Shown: in pieces, positions 58,658 to 64,000 of the stretch
Layout: every line of letters starts with the position of its first letter
Position numbering within the stretch: position 1 is the first letter of the stretch
From: Bacteroidia bacterium
Lineage (GTDB): Bacteria > Bacteroidota > Bacteroidia > B-17B0 > Aurantibacillaceae
Direction: 5' to 3'
Assembly: GCA_021740825.1 (NCBI GenBank)
Contig: JAIOZA010000006.1
Coordinates: forward strand, 45,810-109,809
DNA length: 64,000 bases
The notes under the pieces: generated by a model
The model's database searches: none
What the model was told of the DNA's origin: nothing
What the model saw: the letters and a program-made list of their open reading frames with translations, nothing else
Program-made: the position numbers and the translations under genes

Positions 58658-58810
58658 ACTTAATGTTTTTGAATTTAACGATAGCGTCTACATTTAGTGT
58701 TTCGGCAGTCGTCTAACAATTGCAAGTAACATCTTTATTTAAACAATAATAGTTACAAAGCATAGCTTCATCTATTTTTTTCATGAATCAGCTTAACTAA
58801 AAAAACACTT

Positions 58811-60046
58811 TTAAGGTTTTGGTTCCTCTTTGTTTTGATCTTTAAATGCATCAAAATCAAACGTTAAAGTGAATCTTAGTGTGTTTTGCAGTGGATTTCG
58901 CTGAGTTATAGGAACTAAATAGGCCATATCTAAACCAAAAACATTGTATCGTAAACCAATGCCTGCTGTAAAAAATTTACGATTACCTTTAGTTTTTGAT
59001 TCATTAAAATAACCTGCTCTTACAGCAAATGTTTTGGCATACCAATACTCAAAACCAACGCTGTAATTTATTTCATTCAATTCTTCTTTAAAACCTCCTG
59101 GTGCATCTCCAAATGATTGAATCATGCCTTTTGGAACAGCTACGTCTGGATTTTTTCCTGCTTCAATTATCTTCTCGTTAGTAGAAGAATTTATTGAATC
59201 ATTTCCATTTACTGTTTTTAAATAAATTGGTTGAGTAGGAACTAATAATTTATTAATATCACCGTATATACCAAATGTATTATAATCATCCACATTCATT
59301 TTTAAGCCTCCGCCTAAACGCAAATTAATAGGAATAAAATCTTTTTTAACAGAATAAGAAACTTTTGATCCAATATTGCTAACCACTAGTCCAGCACTTG
59401 CCGTTGCCTTTTTATCGTTAATTTTTAACTTTTTTGATTGATAATACAAGCCAACATCTACCGCTGCTGATTGGCCTGGTCTTGTAGCTTGTCCGTTGCT
59501 TAACGTGTAATTTCCAGTTAAGTTAGATCTAATATATCTTGCAGCAATTCCTGCCGAAAAAGTTTCAGATAATTTTTGTGAATAGGCTAAGTCAACAGCA
59601 AACTCATTTGGTCTAAATTGTCCGGTAGTATTACCAACAATATCTGTAAACGTAATGTTACCTAAAGAAAAATAACGCAGTGATGCTCCAATAGTTTGTG
59701 TTTTGCTGATTTTGCCATAACCAGCTACATAATATAAATAAATGTCGGGTACTAGTTGTTTAAGCCAAGGCGTTACTGAAATAGCTGCTCCTCCTTTTTT
59801 TTCGGCAAAAGACATTTTTGCAACATTCCAATGAATACTATTTCCATCTGAAGGAGTAGCTGCGCCAACTTCTCCCATACCGCCTTGCTTAGAGTCGGGG
59901 CAAATCATTAAAAAAGGTACAGCCGTCGTTATTGTATTAACTCTGCCACTTAAATCTTGTGTTGTTAAGGCGGCGCTTGTTTGAGCTGATGCCTGAGAAG
60001 ACATCAAAACAATCGTTCCAAAAAATCCTATAATTTGTTTTTGCAT
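58811..60046 (-). CDS. porV: T9SS outer membrane protein PorV (LptO)
   Basis: AVPFLMICPDSKQGGMGEVGAATPSDGNSIHWNVAKMSF; WYAKTFAVRAGYFNESKTKGNRKFFTAGIGLRYNVFGLDMAYLVP; adjacent to porU. Confidence 0.95.
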   Translation of the reverse strand: MQKQIIGFFGTIVLMSSQASAQTSAALTTQDLSGRVNTITTAVPFLMICPDSKQGGMGEVGAATPSDGNSIHWNVAKMSFAEKKGGAAISVTPWLKQLVPDIYLYYVAGYGKISKTQTIGASLRYFSLGNITFTDIVGNTTGQFRPNEFAVDLAYSQKLSETFSAGIAARYIRSNLTGNYTLSNGQATRPGQSAAVDVGLYYQSKKLKINDKKATASAGLVVSNIGSKVSYSVKKDFIPINLRLGGGLKMNVDDYNTFGIYGDINKLLVPTQPIYLKTVNGNDSINSSTNEKIIEAGKNPDVAVPKGMIQSFGDAPGGFKEELNEINYSVGFEYWYAKTFAVRAGYFNESKTKGNRKFFTAGIGLRYNVFGLDMAYLVPITQRNPLQNTLRFTLTFDFDAFKDQNKEEPKP

Positions 60047-60076
60047 TGTATTATTCTTTTATTAAAAAGAGAACTT

Positions 60077-60084
60077 CAAAGATA
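60077..60084 (-). promoter_or_regulatory. Candidate -7 element TATCTTTG upstream of porV
   Basis: Matches TAnnTTTG on the minus strand; ATG of porV at 60046. Confidence 0.5.
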
Positions 60085-60087
60085 TAA

Positions 60088-63000
60088 TTAATTTAGAATT
60101 ACCAACTTTTCTATTTTGTCAGCTTTTTTATTTGCACCATCACTAACTGAAACTCTATAAACATAGACGCCTCTTGCTAATTTATCACCAAATTCATCCT
60201 TACCATCCCATTCTATTCCATCAAAACGAAAACCTTCATTATTTATTGTTTGATTAATTGATTTTACTATTTTACCACTAATAGTATAAACTTGTATTTG
60301 CACTTTTAAGCTTGTGCAACATTGGTTATGTTCTATAAAAAATTTGGTTTTTGTTGTAAAAGGATTTGGATAATTTAGGATATGTGTTAATGCTAACTCT
60401 GCTTGACTCGAAACAACAAAATCGATAGCGGATTTTGAGGAATTGTTTTGTACATCCCACACTTTTAAACTTAAAGAATGTTTCCCTTCTGATAATTGAT
60501 TAAATGGATATCTAATTTTACCAGATTGGTAGGTATTTAAGTCGGAAACATAATAATCATTGAGTACAATTGCATCCTTTGTATTTTCGTCCAGCACAGC
60601 AATTACATCATGGCCTATTCCACTGCCAATTGTATTTATTCCGCTAATATCTGAAATTTTAGCATACACATTTGGATTTTCATTTGTTATTCCTCCCGAA
60701 ACAAATTTTTCATCATTCATAAACAAATCTATGGCAGGCCCTTGGTTATCGGCCACTGCATTTAAATTTGTTCCACCAATAACTATTTTATTATAAAAAC
60801 CGTTTGCATCATGAACACCATTATGAGCATAGTAACTAATTTTACCAATCCCATAATTGTATGAAATATCTTTTGGCACCAAAAATGAAAATGTAAAATC
60901 TCCATTTACAACTTCTGATTTTCCTTTATAGATACTGTTTTTTTGAAATAAAAAAGGCATAGCGTATGATCCAGCATCATTTGCTTGTGTGGTGACAGTT
61001 ATTTCTTTATCAAATACAGTTGGGTATATAACTCCATTAAAGTTCGTCATTTTGTTGCCACTATTATCACCAATATATCCACTAATGCTAACCAGAGACA
61101 ATGCGCTTAAAGTATCTTTTGATGTTGGTGTAACTATTTTTGAATTAATTGCAGTTGTATACACTTTTTGTTCTGGATAGGATAGTCTTAAAGCAGGATC
61201 GCCTAAAATAACAAAGTTCATATATTGCTGACTAAAACCAATTCCTCTTTTTGTGAGTTTGTAAATATCGCCTATGTGAGGCATTTTTCCATTAGCCATT
61301 GGAGTTAAGGCGTGTTCGTAAAATTCCTTATTTAAAATAAAATTCAGTCCCGAAAATGCTAACCTTACAGTTGTCATCAAACCAATAGCTCCTCCATTTT
61401 CATTCAATAAACAATATTCACCTGCTGATGTGCGATCGGGATCATCAAATCTGCTAAACTCGCACGTTGCGGTAACCATCAATGGTAAATTATTTTTATT
61501 CTTCCAATTTAATATCTGCGACACTTCAACAATACGTTCTTCAGTTAAGCCCAATTCTCCGCCATGTCCTGTGTAATTTACAATCAATGCACCTTTGTCT
61601 ATTCTCCTATTTAATGCTTCAACAGCAACAGGATAGCGATCTCCCCCGGGAGTCGATTCTTGAACATAAGCATCTAAAAAAATTTTATCTACATTAAATT
61701 GTTTTAAATTATTATAAACGATATCTGCTAAAAAGTTAGCCTGAGTAACATGTTCATTATTATCTTCATCATCAGCAACAAAACAAACCCAATTTCTCCA
61801 ATCACCTTGTGGATAATCATTTTCGGCTGTTACGCAAGAGGATTCAATGGCATTTACATTGAATCCAAAATTACGCTTATAATAGTGTTCAATTTTATTA
61901 GTTACTGCAACGGCCTCCGCTTTATTTTTTACAGGAAAACGCCCAACTCCAATATCTACAAGGTCCCCAGAAACTAAATCTCCCTCATTATCATCCATCA
62001 TTGCAAAATAGTCATCAGTAACAAATGAATTTGTCCACGATGAAGAATTAGAGGTTTCAAAAGATGGAATTAAAGCTGTATTTCCTGAAACATTAATGTC
62101 TTTATTTTTATATGATCCATCGCCTAACAAAAGCAAGTATTTGGTAGCTAAATTTGGATCAGTAGGACGCTTGTATAGCATTTTCACAAAATCTCTTATT
62201 CCGCCTATATCTGGAGTTCCAGATGAAAATTCATTATAAATTTGCTCAGTGGTTGCAATCGCATACGTTAAGGTGTCGTATTCTTGGTGCAAAGCCGCAA
62301 TTCGTTGTGCTTCAGCTAAAAATAACGGATGAGCAACGATTACAAAATCCGCCTGTTGCAACGCATGCAAGTTTTGATTAGAAATAGCACCATATGTTTG
62401 TGGAGTGTATGTTTGATTAAGATTAAAAATACAATATTCTCTTAAAGAATCCGATGTTGCCGTGAAATCTAAATTAGTTGAATTAGTATTATATTGCTGT
62501 TCTTTTATATCAAAAGGATTTGTAACATCCCATATTGTAGGACTTGAAGCGCTATTGTTCAAAAGTACATATTTCGCAAAAGTATTTGCACCTAAGGCAG
62601 TTTTTCGATCTCTAAAATTAAATTGATTTTGACCAAATAAAAGATTTCTTCGACAATTAAAAACAATGTTATCCAACCAAGCTGTTGCTTGTGTTGTTAA
62701 CTTTGATATTGTTACTGACAAATAATTTGAACTAAGAATTCCTCCCTTGGAGTTTTCTCCGGGGAATCCAACATCTGCAAGGTAAGATGACGTGTTTGTT
62801 GCAGCGCATGTAAAGGTAAAAGATCCAGTATTAAAATTAACAGCGTAAGAGGCACCACCAACTGTTGCAGCGTCGCTTCTCGACAAAACACCTGCTTTAA
62901 CAAATACACTATCTCCAATCGCGGCATCTGGTATTGAAAATGAAAATGTATAAAAAGTATTTAAGTCAAATTTTTCGCCATAAAATTCTCGCCCGCTTTT

Positions 63001-64000
63001 CACCACATTAACGGTGTTTTCTTCATGAAAACCATAATAATCTTGAGTACTAGTAGTTCTATTTGGAGAATTTGATAACGAGGCTATTGAAGATACTCTT
63101 TTTCCAGATCCTAAATCTGCAGTAAGGAAATAAAACGATGTATCGCTAAAATAATGAATTTGATGATCAAAAGGCATTTTTGATCCACTTCTGCGTTTCC
63201 ATGAATCTGTGCTTTGACCATAAAAAAGAATGTAATCGTCGTTATCAAAAACTCCATCATTTTCTCCAACAACAGTGATGGCATTTTCAAGCAAGTCGTC
63301 ATATCTGAAGGCGGAATTTTTTTCGGGAAGTAACTTTCCTCCATTGCCATATATACGAAGGTTTCTTGGATCTAAATTAGAAATATCTAATCCTAAACTA
63401 TTCAATATTGTTTTGTTAATTTTATAAACACCATCTTTAGTAACACCTAATTTATACCATTTTCCTGATGCTAAAACAGATGAATTACCATTTGTTGGTT
63501 TACTGTTATTTTTATATTGATTTATAGAGATGTCTTTATTGAAACTTTGATTATCCCATTTTGACTCATATGATTCTAAAAATTCAAATTTATTTGAGGT
63601 TGCATTTAACCTTATTGGAATTATTTTGGCATAAATTAGTTTATCTTGGCCGGACTTACCTGTAGAATATTCGATTTCAAAATTTGACGAAATAAATTTC
63701 TTGCAGGTAGAAATATCCTCTAATTCTAAGTTTGTCAATTCTCTTACTACACTATTATCAAGATTTAAAGAAGGAATTGTATTACTTTGAATAATTAGAT
63801 GTTTTAAATAATAAGGTAAATTTCCTTTGGTAAAATCTCGATGTGCATTAAGTAAAAAATGCTCCTTGGTATTTGCAGTTTTTTTATTAAAATTTTCAAT
63901 TACATTTTTATTAGCTTGAGAAATTAGATTTAATTGAGGAAAACTAAAAAAATAGCAGAATAAAAATATATTTAAAATTATTAGTTTATATTTTGACTTA
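60088..64000 (-). CDS. porU: T9SS C-terminal signal peptidase PorU (partial; N-terminus off the right edge)
   Basis: Gingipain-like C25 motifs LIVNYTGHGGELGLTEE and MVTATCEFSRFDDPDRTSAGE; the frame stays open upstream of the ORF-track start (63738) through a signal-peptide-like stretch KLIILNIFLFCYFFSFPQ to the window end. Confidence 0.94.
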   Translation of the reverse strand, partial: KSKYKLIILNIFLFCYFFSFPQLNLISQANKNVIENFNKKTANTKEHFLLNAHRDFTKGNLPYYLKHLIIQSNTIPSLNLDNSVVRELTNLELEDISTCKKFISSNFEIEYSTGKSGQDKLIYAKIIPIRLNATSNKFEFLESYESKWDNQSFNKDISINQYKNNSKPTNGNSSVLASGKWYKLGVTKDGVYKINKTILNSLGLDISNLDPRNLRIYGNGGKLLPEKNSAFRYDDLLENAITVVGENDGVFDNDDYILFYGQSTDSWKRRSGSKMPFDHQIHYFSDTSFYFLTADLGSGKRVSSIASLSNSPNRTTSTQDYYGFHEENTVNVVKSGREFYGEKFDLNTFYTFSFSIPDAAIGDSVFVKAGVLSRSDAATVGGASYAVNFNTGSFTFTCAATNTSSYLADVGFPGENSKGGILSSNYLSVTISKLTTQATAWLDNIVFNCRRNLLFGQNQFNFRDRKTALGANTFAKYVLLNNSASSPTIWDVTNPFDIKEQQYNTNSTNLDFTATSDSLREYCIFNLNQTYTPQTYGAISNQNLHALQQADFVIVAHPLFLAEAQRIAALHQEYDTLTYAIATTEQIYNEFSSGTPDIGGIRDFVKMLYKRPTDPNLATKYLLLLGDGSYKNKDINVSGNTALIPSFETSNSSSWTNSFVTDDYFAMMDDNEGDLVSGDLVDIGVGRFPVKNKAEAVAVTNKIEHYYKRNFGFNVNAIESSCVTAENDYPQGDWRNWVCFVADDEDNNEHVTQANFLADIVYNNLKQFNVDKIFLDAYVQESTPGGDRYPVAVEALNRRIDKGALIVNYTGHGGELGLTEERIVEVSQILNWKNKNNLPLMVTATCEFSRFDDPDRTSAGEYCLLNENGGAIGLMTTVRLAFSGLNFILNKEFYEHALTPMANGKMPHIGDIYKLTKRGIGFSQQYMNFVILGDPALRLSYPEQKVYTTAINSKIVTPTSKDTLSALSLVSISGYIGDNSGNKMTNFNGVIYPTVFDKEITVTTQANDAGSYAMPFLFQKNSIYKGKSEVVNGDFTFSFLVPKDISYNYGIGKISYYAHNGVHDANGFYNKIVIGGTNLNAVADNQGPAIDLFMNDEKFVSGGITNENPNVYAKISDISGINTIGSGIGHDVIAVLDENTKDAIVLNDYYVSDLNTYQSGKIRYPFNQLSEGKHSLSLKVWDVQNNSSKSAIDFVVSSQAELALTHILNYPNPFTTKTKFFIEHNQCCTSLKVQIQVYTISGKIVKSINQTINNEGFRFDGIEWDGKDEFGDKLARGVYVYRVSVSDGANKKADKIEKLVILN

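Noticed and set aside
63738-63738. TTG at 63738 as the start of PorU
   Set aside because: The frame stays open upstream with a signal-peptide-like hydrophobic stretch; the true start lies beyond the window.

Overview
AT-rich chromosomal window from a Bacteroidota (Flavobacteriia-like) genome. It is mostly core housekeeping DNA with a few accessory patches. Core content: lepB-dapB-DUF5683-parB-parA, rnhA, gmhA/hddC/gmhB heptose genes, htpG, priA, an E2 acyltransferase, bshB1, recG, dapD, frr, thyA, birA, rsfS, ftsH and DUF58. Type IX secretion (T9SS) is prominent: porU (runs off the right edge), porV, a PorE-like TPR/PD40/OmpA-like protein, and four large putative T9SS cargo proteins (three type A-like, one gliding-motility/CHU_C type B-like). 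Two tRNA genes (Met-CAT and Arg-ACG) lie at about 41.84-42.03 kb. Accessory signals: (i) a decayed partial copy of the tRNA-Met gene about 1.5 kb from the intact gene, carrying a 16-bp perfect palindrome and bracketing a lone secreted alpha/beta-hydrolase gene; (ii) a RelE/ParE-like toxin-antitoxin pair; (iii) a GH3-family ligase translationally coupled to a LysE-type exporter; (iv) an exact-period 636-bp internal duplication in a giant surface protein; (v) several unrelated long imperfect inverted repeats in intergenic gaps; (vi) an alpha-2-macroglobulin with an intact thioester motif and an odd acidic/Tyr-rich insert. No rRNA, CRISPR array, prophage or transposase was seen. I found no clear, complete new defence or mobile system. 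The best leads are the tRNA-bracketed cassette and the GH3-LysE pair. All family calls come from reading motifs in the translations, not from database searches.
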